Assembly (NCBI GenBank): GCA_046350655.1
Contig: JAXMAB010000004.1
Span: forward strand, 620,001 to 684,000
Direction: 5' to 3'
DNA length: 64,000 nt
From: JAEUHO01 sp046350655
Lineage (GTDB): Bacteria; Planctomycetota; PLA2; JAEUHO01
The notes under the pieces: model-generated
Seen by the model: the letters and a program-made list of their open reading frames with translations, nothing else
Database searches by the model: none
Told to the model about the DNA's origin: nothing
Made by a program: the position numbers and the translations under genes
Part shown: one piece after another, positions 17,130-26,482 of the stretch
Layout: every line of letters starts with the position of its first letter
Position numbering within the stretch: position 1 is the first letter of the stretch

Positions 17130-17159
17130 CGGATTCGCGACGGTTGCGTCGCGAATCCG
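17130..17159. promoter_or_regulatory. 12-bp perfect inverted repeat
   Basis: Arms CGGATTCGCGAC (17130-17141) and GTCGCGAATCCG (17148-17159) with a 6-nt loop, 50 bp upstream of tonB and about 107 bp downstream of the Clp-like gene. It could be an operator of tonB or the terminator of the upstream gene. There is no T-run. Confidence 0.55.
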
Positions 17160-17266
17160 ACCGTCGGACCCGTCCCGGGCGTCGGCTCGCGCCCTCCCCG
17201 CGTGCCGCGTGCGTCACCGCGCCGTGGCGGGGCGTGTCGACGCGGCGACGGCCCCGCGCGAGCCCG

Positions 17267-20200
17267 TCACGCCGGCCGCAGCAGCTCCAGCTCGCCGGCG
17301 AGCACGCGGTCGAGGTGCCCCGACGTCGTGCCGTGGCGGCGGTCCACGACGCGGGCCTCCGGCGCCAGCAGGTAGCGGCGCACGACGGCCGTCGCGGCCG
17401 CGTCGTCGCCGGGCGCGGCGGCGGCGGCGACGCGCGCGAGAGCCACGGCAGGAGGCGCGCGACGGCGGCGTCCTTCGGGCCGGTCGCGAGGCCGGTCACC
17501 GCGATCCGCGCGGGCTCGTGCAGGAGCGAGAGGTCGAGCGTCGGCTGCTTCACGCGGCGGCCCGCGACGCCCTTCAAGGGCTTCGTGCGCACCTTCACGT
17601 GCGGGCGCGCGGCCGCGGCGTCCGCGTCGGGGACGGGGAGCACCTCGACGCGGATCCACGCGCGCCCCGCGCCCCGCCGGCGCTGCCCCGAGCCCGACGC
17701 GCGACGCGCGAAGTGGTGGAACCCGGCCTCCGAGGCGAGGAGCGCCCGCGCGCCCGCGCCCGCGACCGACAGCACGACGACGTCCTCCGCCGCGTCGTCG
17801 CCGCCGCGCTCGTCGAGGGTCTCGACCTCGAGCCCGCGGCGCGTCGCGAACGCGTCGAGCATCGACGCGACGGCGGCGACCGCGTCGAGGGGCTCGCCCT
17901 CGCCGCGCACGCGGGCCACGCGCACGAACGCGTCGCCGAGGTCGTCGCCCTCGGCGGCGTCCACGAGGGCCGTCGCGACGGCGAGCGCGCGCGCGGCGGC
18001 GTCGAGCCGGTCCGACGACCGCGAGGCCCGGCCCTTCGCGGGCGGCCTCGCCGCGGCCTCCGCGACCGCCCGGGCCTCGCGTGCCGCGCGCTCGACCGTG
18101 TCGAGCACCTTCTCGAGGCGGTGGACGTCGTCGAGCGCCCGCGTCGCGGCCGCGCGGTCCTTCCAGAAGCCCGGCGCGTTGGACCGCGCGAGGCCCTGCG
18201 ACTTGCGCGCGGCGAGCGGCGCGGCGCGCGCCTCGAGCGCGCCCGCGGCGTCGGCGAGCGCGCGGGCCCGCGCGGCGTCGGCGGCCGCGGCCTTCGCCGC
18301 CGGCGGCGGCTTCGCGGGGGGCGCGTCCGCGTCGGGGCCGTCCACGGGGACCACCTCGAGCTCGACGCGGTCGCCGCGGGCGACGAGGCGGACCAGGCTC
18401 CCCGCGGGAGCGCCCCCGCGCGCGAGCGCGTGCGCGAGCGGCAGCAGCACGAACCGCTCGACGGTGCGCTTCAGGGGGCGGGCGCCGAAGGCGGGCGAGT
18501 AGCCGTGCTTGAGCAGCAGCGCGAGGACGGCCGGGTCGACGTCCACCGCGATGCGGCGGCGGGTGAGCCCGCCGCGCTCGAGCACGCGGGCCACCTCGCG
18601 GCGCGCGATCTGCTCGGTGGTCTCGAGCGAGAGCGGCCGGAAGCTCACGACGTGGTCGATGCGGTTGACGAACTCGGGGCGGAAGAAGCGCATCACCTCG
18701 CGCACCGCGTGCTCGCGGTCCGGCGGCGGCGGGACGGCGCCGGCGGCGCCGAAGCCGACGCCGGACTCGGTGGGGACCGCCGAGCCGAGGTTGCTCGTGA
18801 GGATCACGATCGTGCGGCGGAAGTCGGCGGTGACGCCGCGCGGGTCCGTGAGGCGGCCCGCGTCGAACACCTGCAGCAGCAGGTCGAACGCGTTGACGTG
18901 CGCCTTCTCGATCTCGTCGAAGAGCACCACCGAGAACGGCCGCTCGCGCACCGCGGACGTGAGGAGGCCCGGCTCGCCGCGGGCGCCGATGAGGCGCTCG
19001 AACGCGTCGTGGGTCGCGTACTCGCTCATGTCGAAGCGCACGAGGCGCGCGGGGTCGCCGAAGAGGAGCTCGGCGAGCGCGCGGGCGAGCTCGGTCTTGC
19101 CGACGCCCGTGGGCCCGACGAACAGCAGGACGCCGTAGGGCTTGCCCGGGTCCGTGAGCCCGGCCTTCACGAGGGCGACGAGGTCGAGGACGGTGGCGAC
19201 GGCCTCGGGCTGGCCCATCACGCGGCTCTCGAAGAACTGCCGCACGCGCGCGAGGTCGAGCGGCGTGTCGTCGTCGAGGAGGTCCACGGGGACGCCGGTG
19301 GACGTCGCGAGCGTCGAGAGCACGTCGCGCGCCCGGAGCGGGCCCGGACGGTCGGCGTGGGCCTCGATCACGCGCCGCAGCAGCCCGACGGCGCGGCCGG
19401 GCTGCGCGGCGCCGGTCAGGTACATGCCCGCGAGGTCGAGCAGCCGGTCGAGGTCGGCGTCGGGCATGTCGGCGCCGGCCTCGTCGCGGACGGCGCGCAG
19501 GATCGCCTTCGTCTCGGCGGCGTCGGCCTCGGCGAGCTCGACGGGCACGAAGAGCCGCCGCAGCGACGCGACGTCGCCGAGCCCGGTGCGGAACGCCTCG
19601 GGCGTCGACTCGCCGAGGATCGCGACGGCGCCGCTCTCGACGTGCGGCGCGAGCATCGTCGCGACGTTGAGGTCGCTCTTGCTCGCGCGGCCCGCGTGGG
19701 CCAGCTCCGCGAGGTTCGGGACGTAGAGGAGGACGCGCCGCGGGGCCTTCACGGCCTCCACGAGGTCGCGCACCTTCGTCTGCCACTCGCCGAGGTAGAC
19801 CGTGCCCGCGAGGATGTCCGACGGGTTGACGCGCAGCACGCGCCACGCGCCGCCCTCGAGCGCCGCGAGGCGGTGGACGACCTCGTGCACGACCGCCGTC
19901 TTGCCGCTGCCGGGCGGGCCGAGGAGCACGACCGCGCGCGGGCCGCCGCCGGTGCCCGTGATCGTCTCGAGGACCGCCTCGCACGCGACGTCCACGCGGT
20001 GGGCGCGCGGGAGCCGGCCGTCCTCGGCCTCGGCCGTGAGGTCGACGCCGAACTTGCGCAGGCGCGCCGGGTCGAGCCCCGCGGCCATTCGCTCGCGGGC
20101 CCACGCGGCGAGCCGCGGGTACCGCCGCTGGCCGAGCGCGTCGAGCCGCTCGACGGCCTTCTCGAGCACGTCGGGCGCCGGCGCGGGCGCGTCCGCGGGC

Positions 20201-20766
20201 CAGGCGCCGGCGCGCTCGAGCACGCGCTCGGCCACGCGGGCCGCGGCCTTCGACACGTCGCGGTCGTCGTCCTCGGCGAGGGCGAGCACGAGGCCCGCGA
20301 GCGCCCGCGGCGCGGGCGCGTGCTCGAGGCCCTCGGCGGCGGTCTGCCGCACGAGCCAGTCGTCGTCCTCGTCGAGCGCCTCGACGAGCGCCGAGACGAG
20401 GCCCTCGCGCCCGCCCGCCGCGCGCGCCGCGGCCACGCGCACCCGCGGGTCGGCGTCGGCGAGCAGCGCCTCGAGCACGTCGTCGAGCGGCCACGGCGCC
20501 GCGCCGATCGCGTCCGCGAGGTCCACCCGCACCTCGGGCAGCGGGTCCTTCGCCTGCGGCCGCGCGGCCTCCGCCAGCGCGGCGTCGGGCCGGCCGGCGC
20601 ACCCCGCGAGCGCCGCGCGCCGCACGAGCGGGTTCTCGTGGGCGAGCAGCGCCGCGAGCCGCTCCACCGACGGCGGCGCCGTGCGCAGCGCGTGCACGAG
20701 GGCCCCGAACGCGCCCTGCGCGCCCTTCAGGAGGTCGGCGATCCGGTCGTCGAGGGACGGCGCCAT
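17267..20766 (-). CDS. HEAT - Clp-like AAA+ ATPase - release-factor-like fusion, frameshifted near 3' end
   Basis: About 1166 residues from ATG 20766. Residues 20-200 are HEAT-like repeats in place of a Clp N domain. AAA module 1 has Walker A GPPGSGKT (about 282), but its Walker B reads VLLYVPNLAE, lacking Asp-Glu. AAA module 2 is complete: GPTGVGKT (about 550), VVLFDEIEKAH (about 617), TSNLGS and RPEFVNRID. From about 860 the chain resembles a class I release factor: NAPGFWKDRAAATRALDD, then EAGFHHFARRASGSGQRRRG, and a C-terminus VVDRRHGTTSGHLDRVLAGE, like the end of RF2; no intact GGQ. The total of 3500 nt is one base short: the frame shifts by -1 near 17431-17440 (a CG run), and only the shifted frame gives the conserved ending and the stop at 17267. 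Confidence 0.8.
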
Positions 20767-20826
20767 GGGGAGGGAGAGGATAGCGGACGGCCCCCCTCCG
20801 CCGCCCGCCGGGTACAAGGGACGCCC

Positions 20827-21333
20827 GTGCGCCCGTCCCCGAACGACGAGCTCCTCGCCCTCCTCGCCGAGACGAACGACCTCCGTCGCGACGTCGGGCG
20901 GGTGCTCATCGCGCTGCACCGCGCGCTCGTCCTCTGGCGCGACCGGGGCAAGCCGTTCGCCACCGTGGTGCGGGGCTGGGCGCCCGGCGCCTCGCTCCTC
21001 CTCGACCGCGCGGAGGGCCGCCTGCGCCGCCTGTCGCCCCACCGCCGCGACGAGCGCCTCCGCCGCTGGGTGGGGCCGGTCCTCCTCGGGCTCGCCGCCG
21101 ACCTCGAGGCGGGCGACCACCGCTACCTCTCGGCGCTCCGCGGCCTCGAGCAGCGCTTCCCCGAGCTCACCGCGCTGATGCGCGACGGGACGCCCGACGC
21201 CCTCCACGACGTCGAGGCCGCGCGCGACCTCCGCCGCGCCGTCGTCGCCTGCGGCCGCACCGACCGCGCGTCCGCCGCCGCCGCGTTGCGCGACGCCGCC
21301 CGCGACCTGACCGCGCCCGCGCCGACCGCTTGA
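20827..21333 (+). CDS. hypothetical helical protein, divergent to Clp-like gene
   Basis: 168 residues from GTG. Mostly alpha-helical: NDELLALLAETNDLRRDVGR, then RALVLWRDRGKPFATVVRGW, and a C-terminal half rich in Arg/Asp helices. No known family is recognised and no signal peptide is seen. A weak hexamer TACAAG (20813-20818) ends 8 nt before the GTG, again a leaderless pattern. It is 60 bp from the divergent Clp-like ATPase, so the two may share a control region. Followed by a tandem array of the 15-bp motif. Confidence 0.65.
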   Translation: MRPSPNDELLALLAETNDLRRDVGRVLIALHRALVLWRDRGKPFATVVRGWAPGASLLLDRAEGRLRRLSPHRRDERLRRWVGPVLLGLAADLEAGDHRYLSALRGLEQRFPELTALMRDGTPDALHDVEAARDLRRAVVACGRTDRASAAAALRDAARDLTAPAPTA

Positions 21334-21348
21334 CGTCGGCCCGCGTGC

Positions 21349-21430
21349 GGGACCGCGAGGCCCGTGCGCCGGACCGCGAGGCCCGTGCGCCGGTACGCCA
21401 GGCCCGTCCGTCGACCCGCGAGGCCCGCCG
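21349..21430 (-). repeat. tandem array of the 15-bp motif (4 copies, about 22-bp period)
   Basis: Reverse-orientation copies (GGACCGCGAGGCCCG and variants) begin at about 21349, 21371, 21393 and 21413. A forward copy (ACCTCGCGGTCCC) lies at 21474-21486. The array sits between the convergent hypothetical and DUF72 genes. Confidence 0.8.
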
Positions 21431-21504
21431 GCCCGCGCGGCGCGTCCCCTCGCGCGGGTGCGCCGGCGAGCGGACCTCGCGGTCCCCCGCATCCGACCGC
21501 GGCG

Positions 21505-22497
21505 TCAGCCCTTGCCGCGCTGCGCCTCGTACATCGCGCGCAGGCGGCGGACCGTCGCGGGCGCGTGGCCCGCGTAGTGGTTGTTCACGTAGACGAAGAT
21601 CCTCAGCCCGCGGGCCTCGAGGCGCGCGATCAGCGCGGCCCAGCGCGCGAGCCGGTCGCCGTGGTCGATCACCTCGCGGTCCCACGTCGTCGTGATCGCC
21701 TCGATGGCCTTGCGGTCGCCGAGGAGGCGCACGTAGACGTGGTCGCCCGTGACGGGGTCCATGGCCCGCTCGACCTCGTCGCCGTGGGGCATCCAGGCCT
21801 GGTCCACGAGCACGAGCGCCGTGTGGTGGCGGGCGAGCACCTCGCGCAGCGGCGGCGCGACCCACGCCTTGTTGCGGACCTCGACGGCGTAGGACGGGCC
21901 CGGCGGCAGCGCGCCGAGGAACGCGTCGAGGCGCTCGAGGAACGGGCCGACGCTCGGGAAGCCGGTGCGGTTGAAGTAGGGGAACTGCAGCACGAGCGGG
22001 CCGAGGCGCGGGCCGAGGCGGGCCATCACGCCGAGGAACGCGTCGCGTTGCGCGCCGATCGCGTCGAGGGTGAGGATGCGCGCCGGGTCGGGGTGCGCGT
22101 CGTCGCCGCCGTGGACGATGGCGCGCGGGAACTTGGCCGCGACGACGAAGCCCTCGGGCGTCTTCTCGGCCCAGCCGTCCACGGTGCGCGCCGACGGGAC
22201 GGCGTAGTACGTGGCGTCCACCTCGACGGTGTCGAACTCGCGGGCGTAGCAGCGGAGGAAGTCGGCGGGGCGGGTGCCCTCGGGATAGAAGGCGCCGACC
22301 CACCCCGGCGCGGTGAACGACGAGGTCCCGAACCGGACGGGCCCCGGCGGCGGGCGGGGCCCGGCCCCGAGGGGCGCCGGGCCGTCGAGCGCCGAGGGAC
22401 CCTCCGACGCGACCGGACCGTCGAAGAGCGCCGGCGTGTCGGCGGTCGGGGCCCGTTTCGACGGGCGGCGGGGGGCGGGGCGTCTCGGGGTGGGCAT
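21505..22497 (-). CDS. DUF72 domain protein
   Basis: 330 residues. An N-terminal 50-residue Pro/Ala-rich extension precedes a DUF72 TIM-barrel-like domain: VRFGTSSFTAPGWVGAFYP, FDTVEVDATYYAVPSARTV, FVVAAKFPRAIVHG, VLQFPYFNRTGFPS, YAVEVRNKAWVAPP, HVYVRLLGDR and IFVYVNNHYAGHAP. These are family hallmarks; the biochemical role of DUF72 (YecE) is not established. ATG 22497 chosen as the first Met; the barrel starts at about residue 53. A TAGGGT hexamer (22536-22541, reverse strand) lies about 38 nt upstream. Confidence 0.9.
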   Translation of the reverse strand: MPTPRRPAPRRPSKRAPTADTPALFDGPVASEGPSALDGPAPLGAGPRPPPGPVRFGTSSFTAPGWVGAFYPEGTRPADFLRCYAREFDTVEVDATYYAVPSARTVDGWAEKTPEGFVVAAKFPRAIVHGGDDAHPDPARILTLDAIGAQRDAFLGVMARLGPRLGPLVLQFPYFNRTGFPSVGPFLERLDAFLGALPPGPSYAVEVRNKAWVAPPLREVLARHHTALVLVDQAWMPHGDEVERAMDPVTGDHVYVRLLGDRKAIEAITTTWDREVIDHGDRLARWAALIARLEARGLRIFVYVNNHYAGHAPATVRRLRAMYEAQRGKG

Positions 22498-22722
22498 CGT
22501 CGGGTCCGCGCGCCGGGCGCCGGCGGGGGCCTCCCACCCTACGTCGCGGGGCCGGCCGGCGTCGACGGGCGGGGGGCCCGGCGCCCGCCACCCGTGGCGT
22601 CCCCGTGGTCCCGGCGTAACACCCCGCCTCCCGGGTGAGTCGCGCGCGCCACGATCCGGCCCCGGCGGGGCCGTCCGCACGCCCGCCGCGCGCTGGCAAG
22701 GGCTTTGCAACAGGGTGTCGCC

Positions 22723-23877
22723 ATGACGCATCACGTCTCGTCGTCGTCCACCGCCGCCAACCTCGCCGTGGGGGCGCTGCTCGCGTCCGCGATCGCCGCG
22801 GGGTTCCTGCTGTTCCCCGGCTGCAGCCGCTGCTGCCCGGACCGCGCCGCCGCGATGCCGATGCCCCGGCCGACGGTCACGGCCACCGCGACCGCGACGG
22901 TCGTCGTCGCGCCGGCGGCCGTCGCGAAGGCCGAGCCGCCGGCCCCCGCGCCCGCGAAGCCGGCCGACGCCGGGGGCGGCGGTCCGAACGGCGGCGGCCA
23001 CCCGCCCGCCGCCGGCCTCACGGGCGCCGACGCCGAGGCCGCCAAGCTCGTCCACAACTACTTCCGCCTCTCGCCGAACCTCGCGTCGGGCGCGTCGCCC
23101 GAGACCGACGCCGACTTCGAAGCGCTGGCGAAGGCGGGCATCAAGTCGATCGTGTCGGTGGACGGCGCGAAGCCGCCGGCCGACCTCGCCCGCAAGCACG
23201 GCCTCCGCTACGTCCACGTGCCGATCGGCTACGACGGCATCCCGCCGGCCACGGCGCTCGAGCTCGCGAAGACGTTCGTCACGCTGCACAAGGACGGGCC
23301 GATCTTCGTGCACTGCCACCACGGCAAGCACCGCGGCCCCGCCGCGTGCTCCATCGCGCGCATGATGATCGACGGCGTCTCCGCCGAGGAGACGACGGCG
23401 TGGATGAAGGTGGCCGGCACCGACCCGAAGTACTCGGGGCTCTACGCGACGGTCCGCGAGTTCAACCCGCCGTCCGAGGCCGACCTCGCGACGGTCGAGG
23501 CGCCGATGCCCGAGGCCGCGCCGACGCCGCCGCTCCGCGAGGCGATGGTCGCCGTGGACAACCACTGGGACGCGCTGAAGCTCGTCAAGAAGGCGATGTG
23601 GGCGCCGACCGCGGAGCACGCCGACATCGACCCGGCCCACGAGGCCACGATCCTCGCCGAGGCGTTCCGCGAGCTCGCCCGCCAGCCCGCGATCGCGGAG
23701 AAGCCCGACGATTTCAGGACGTGGCTCAAGAACAGCGAGGACGCCGCCTGGGCGCTCTCGAAGGCGCTCACGAAGGGCGCCGTCGACGCCAAGGCCGCCG
23801 ACGCGGCGTTCAGCGCGCTGGCCGACGACTGCGCGGCCTGCCACAAGGCCTACCGCGACCACGCGCTGGGCAAGTAG
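22723..23877 (+). CDS. exported dual-specificity-phosphatase-like / c-type cytochrome fusion
   Basis: 384 residues. The N-terminal hydrophobic segment (15-33) ends in FPGC, a possible lipoprotein signal, followed by an Ala/Pro linker. Residues about 105-240 resemble a tyrosine/dual-specificity phosphatase: AGIKSIVSVDGAKPP, GLRYVHVPIGYDGIP, and a P-loop HCHHGKHRG that fits CX5R with Cys at about 197. Residues about 270-384 are helical and end in DDCAACHKAYRD, a CXXCH haem-binding motif placed as in cytochrome c'/c-556 four-helix bundles. A periplasmic phosphatase joined to a haem domain is unusual. ATG 22723 chosen; a TTG six codons upstream is possible. No ribosome site is clear. Confidence 0.78.
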   Translation: MTHHVSSSSTAANLAVGALLASAIAAGFLLFPGCSRCCPDRAAAMPMPRPTVTATATATVVVAPAAVAKAEPPAPAPAKPADAGGGGPNGGGHPPAAGLTGADAEAAKLVHNYFRLSPNLASGASPETDADFEALAKAGIKSIVSVDGAKPPADLARKHGLRYVHVPIGYDGIPPATALELAKTFVTLHKDGPIFVHCHHGKHRGPAACSIARMMIDGVSAEETTAWMKVAGTDPKYSGLYATVREFNPPSEADLATVEAPMPEAAPTPPLREAMVAVDNHWDALKLVKKAMWAPTAEHADIDPAHEATILAEAFRELARQPAIAEKPDDFRTWLKNSEDAAWALSKALTKGAVDAKAADAAFSALADDCAACHKAYRDHALGK

Positions 23878-23910
23878 CGCGACGTACGTCGCCGCGGTCG
23901 CGGGCCCGAC

Positions 23911-24062
23911 ACGCGAGGCCCGTTCGCGATCGAGCGACCCGCGCCGACGCGAGGCCTGTCCCGTCCCGTCGCGGAGCGGGCCTCGCGTGCGTGCGCGCGG
24001 GCCTCGCGGGTCCGCGAGCGGGCCTCGCGTGCGCGCGCGCGGGCGAGCGGGCCTTGCGTCCC
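23911..24062. repeat. array of the 15-bp motif (6 copies, part with 21-bp period)
   Basis: Reverse copies at 23911 and 23947; forward copies at 23978, 23999 and 24020 (exact 21-bp spacing) and a degenerate one at 24049. It lies between the convergent phosphatase-cytochrome and yceH genes. Confidence 0.8.
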
Positions 24063-24107
24063 CGAGCCCTCGACGGCGCCCCACGGCGCCCGCGCCGCGA
24101 AGGTGCG

Positions 24108-24794
24108 CTACCCGCCGAGGCTGCGCTTCAGCTCGGCCACGGTGCGCTCGAGCGCCTCGACGCGCGCGACGAGCGACGCGAGCGGGTCGGCGCCGACCGC
24201 GGGCGCGGCGTGGCTCGCGGCGGGGGTCGAGGGGGCGTGGGCCGCGGCGGACGTCGTCGGCGCGACTTCGGGCTCGGCCGGCGGGGGCGGGGTCTCGCCG
24301 GGTTTGCCGAGGAGGTGCTCCCAGCGGGGGACGCGTTCGCCCGGGCGTTTGCCGAGGAACCGGACGTAGGGGACGGGGCGCGCCGCGAGGGCCTGCAGGC
24401 GGCGCTCCGCGTCCTCGGGCGTGGGGATGGGCTTCATGCGGCTCGCGCGCGTCTTGAGCTCCTGGGGCGACTGGGGCCCGCGCAGGAGGAGCTCCGCGAG
24501 GATCGCCAGGTCCACGTCGTCGACGCCGAGCTGCTCGCGGGCGAGGTGGCCGTACCGGCGCGTGCGGGCGCCCGAGAGCTCCATCTCGGCGACCCACCCC
24601 TTCTGCATGAGCGCGCGGACGGCGCCGGTGACCTCGAACTCCTGGAGGTGCATCTCGGGGTCGCGGTTACTCGACTGGTTGCACGCGAGGAGCAGCGAGT
24701 TGAGCGTGAGCGGGTACGCGTCGGGGACGGTCATCTCCTTCTCGAGGAGGGAGCCGACGATCCGGCGCTCGGTGCGGTCGAGCTGGAGGGGCAT
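24108..24794 (-). CDS. yceH: YceH family protein (UPF0502/DUF480)
   Basis: 228 residues. Starts MPLQLDRTERRIVGSLLEKE, followed by PDAYPLTLNSLLLACNQSSN, the strongly conserved YceH segment, and two winged-helix units (LLLRGPQSPQELKTRASRM). After a Pro/Ala linker the C-terminus is a coiled-coil helix (VARVEALERTVAELKRSLGG). Function unknown in the family; the fold suggests nucleic-acid or protein binding. A reverse-strand TACGAT hexamer (24801-24806) ends exactly 6 nt before the ATG, predicting a leaderless mRNA. Confidence 0.92.
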   Translation of the reverse strand: MPLQLDRTERRIVGSLLEKEMTVPDAYPLTLNSLLLACNQSSNRDPEMHLQEFEVTGAVRALMQKGWVAEMELSGARTRRYGHLAREQLGVDDVDLAILAELLLRGPQSPQELKTRASRMKPIPTPEDAERRLQALAARPVPYVRFLGKRPGERVPRWEHLLGKPGETPPPPAEPEVAPTTSAAAHAPSTPAASHAAPAVGADPLASLVARVEALERTVAELKRSLGG

Positions 24795-24800
24795 GCTGCG

Positions 24801-24806
24801 ATCGTA
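24801..24806 (-). promoter_or_regulatory. -10 element (TACGAT), leaderless type
   Basis: Six bases separate it from the yceH ATG; no ribosome site is present. Confidence 0.55.
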
Positions 24807-24851
24807 CCGCGCCCGGCCCGCGGTCCGGTCCGCCGGGGCGACGCCGGGTCG

Positions 24852-25994
24852 TCAGCCGGACAGGCCGCCCGCGGGGACGTCGGGCAGCTGGTGGCGGAGG
24901 ATCGCCTCCATCAGGTAGCCCTCGGCCGTGCGGCGGGGGCCCGGCGCGTTCGTGGCGGAACGGTACTGCGCGCGGACGCGCCGCCGGCGGAACGCGACGT
25001 AGAGGTCCTTCGGGTCGCCGACCTTGGGGCGCAGGGCGCCGGGCGGCAGCCCGAGGTACTCCTCGACCTTCGCGCGGTCGACGACGGAGAGGCCCTCCTC
25101 CATCATGCGGTAGCGGACGCGCTGCAGGTGCTCGAACGGGATGTCGAAGAGGAACTCCTCGAACGCCTGCTGCTGCTCCGGCGGCACCTCGTGGCGCGAG
25201 AACCACGCCACGAAGTCGTGGCTGCAGTTCGCGAACATCAGCTGCATGATCTCGGCGGTGCCCATCATCGTCCCGAACACGCGCACGGCGCGCTGGCGCG
25301 CCTGCCACGCCGACCGCAGGACGGGCGCGAGCGTGTCGAGCGTGAGCGAGAGGCGGCCCTCCCAGAGGTCCACGAGCCGCAGCACCGCGAGGCGCTTGAG
25401 GTCGCGGTCGGCGTCCTGCGTCGTCAGGTACGACGTGAGGAGCTCCTCCGTGAGGCGCGTGTAGACCGCCTCCTCGATCGCGGAGGCGATGCCCTCGAGC
25501 AGCGACGGGACGGCGTCGGCCTGGCAGGCCTCGACGACGTAGCGCAGCGACACGAAGAAGTTGACCTTCGCGATGCCGAAGGCGCGCGAGAGGATCGACT
25601 TGGTCGGCAGGCTCCACTCGAGCGCGTGCTCGCCGCCCGCGAGCAGTCCCTCGACGAGCGTGTTGAGGCTGCGCTCCTTGCCGCCGAGCGTCCGCGTCTC
25701 GCGCAGCGACGGGTACGACTCGATCGCCTCCGCGATGTTGCCGAGGCCCGTCAGGCCGGTGTCGAGCGCGCGATGGAGGTCCTGCTGGAAGGGGCCCGCG
25801 CCGTCGTCGGCGAACGCGGTCAGCCGCCGGACCAGCACGGCCTCCGCGGGCGAGAAGATCCGCTCGATGGGGAGCGGCACGCGACCCGACCGCGTGGCGG
25901 GCCGCCCGGCGGCCGGGCCCGCGGGGCCCGGGGGGGGCGGCGAGGCCGGGGGCGTCGGCCGGGGCGAAGGGTGGGGAGCCTCACCGGGGGACAT
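24852..25994 (-). CDS. conserved hypothetical helical protein
   Basis: 380 residues. A Pro-rich N-terminus (about 45 residues) precedes an all-helical body (RIFSPAEAVLVRRLTAFADD, VNFFVSLRYVVEACQADAVP, LEEFLFD-type helices, and LQRVRYRMMEEGLSVVDRAK). A C-terminal segment has FRRRRVRAQYRSATNAP. I recognise no family. A TAGGAT hexamer on the reverse strand (26006-26011) lies 11 nt before ATG 25994 and 5 nt before an in-frame GTG at 26000, so the start could be either. It is divergent from the Nfu-N gene, 64 bp apart, so the two share a compact promoter region. Confidence 0.7.
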   Translation of the reverse strand: MSPGEAPHPSPRPTPPASPPPPGPAGPAAGRPATRSGRVPLPIERIFSPAEAVLVRRLTAFADDGAGPFQQDLHRALDTGLTGLGNIAEAIESYPSLRETRTLGGKERSLNTLVEGLLAGGEHALEWSLPTKSILSRAFGIAKVNFFVSLRYVVEACQADAVPSLLEGIASAIEEAVYTRLTEELLTSYLTTQDADRDLKRLAVLRLVDLWEGRLSLTLDTLAPVLRSAWQARQRAVRVFGTMMGTAEIMQLMFANCSHDFVAWFSRHEVPPEQQQAFEEFLFDIPFEHLQRVRYRMMEEGLSVVDRAKVEEYLGLPPGALRPKVGDPKDLYVAFRRRRVRAQYRSATNAPGPRRTAEGYLMEAILRHQLPDVPAGGLSG

Positions 25995-26058
25995 GGACAC
26001 CCTGCATCCTACGCCCGCCGACGCCTCGGTGCGGTAGGCTTCGCGCGGGAGCGTCCCG

Positions 26059-26328
26059 ATGCCGTTGACCATCCGCCCCGAGCCGACGCCGAACCCGAAC
26101 GCCATGCGCCTCGCGCTGTCCGCGCCGGCGCTCGGCGACCGGCCGCGCACGTTCTCCGCCTCGACGCCGGTGGCGGACGCCCCGTGGGCGGCGCGCCTGC
26201 TCGAGATCCGCGGCGTGGTGTCCCTCTTCGGCCTGCGCGACTTCCTGACGATCACGAAGGCGCCGAACGTCGCCTGGGACGCGATCCTGCCCAAGGCGAT
26301 CGACGTCCTCTCGACCGACCTGGCGTAG
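26059..26328 (+). CDS. Nfu/NifU N-terminal domain protein
   Basis: 89 residues, a single Nfu_N domain: RPEPTPNPNAMRLALSAP is the hallmark start, and DFLTITKAPNVAWDAILP matches the family's DFITVTK segment. No C-terminal NifU domain with CXXC follows, so this is a stand-alone Nfu_N, presumed accessory to Fe-S cluster assembly or delivery. A TAGGCT hexamer at 26035-26040 is 18 nt before the ATG. Confidence 0.85.
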   Translation: MPLTIRPEPTPNPNAMRLALSAPALGDRPRTFSASTPVADAPWAARLLEIRGVVSLFGLRDFLTITKAPNVAWDAILPKAIDVLSTDLA

Positions 26329-26482
26329 TCCGCCTCGGCCCCCTGGGGCGCCCCGGGCTCGGGCGAGTCTCCCGCCCGCTTCTCTGCCCTGGGGGCTCGT
26401 CTCGCGGCCCCGTGGGCTCGTCTCGTGGCCCTGCGGGCGCGTCGGCGCGCGGCGCCTCCCCTCGCCCCGCCCGCGCGTCGCC

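Noticed and set aside
21349..24062. CRISPR-like periodic arrays
   Set aside because: Repeat of about 15 bp with only 6-7 bp between copies, mixed orientation and no cas genes; they are copies of the dispersed motif.
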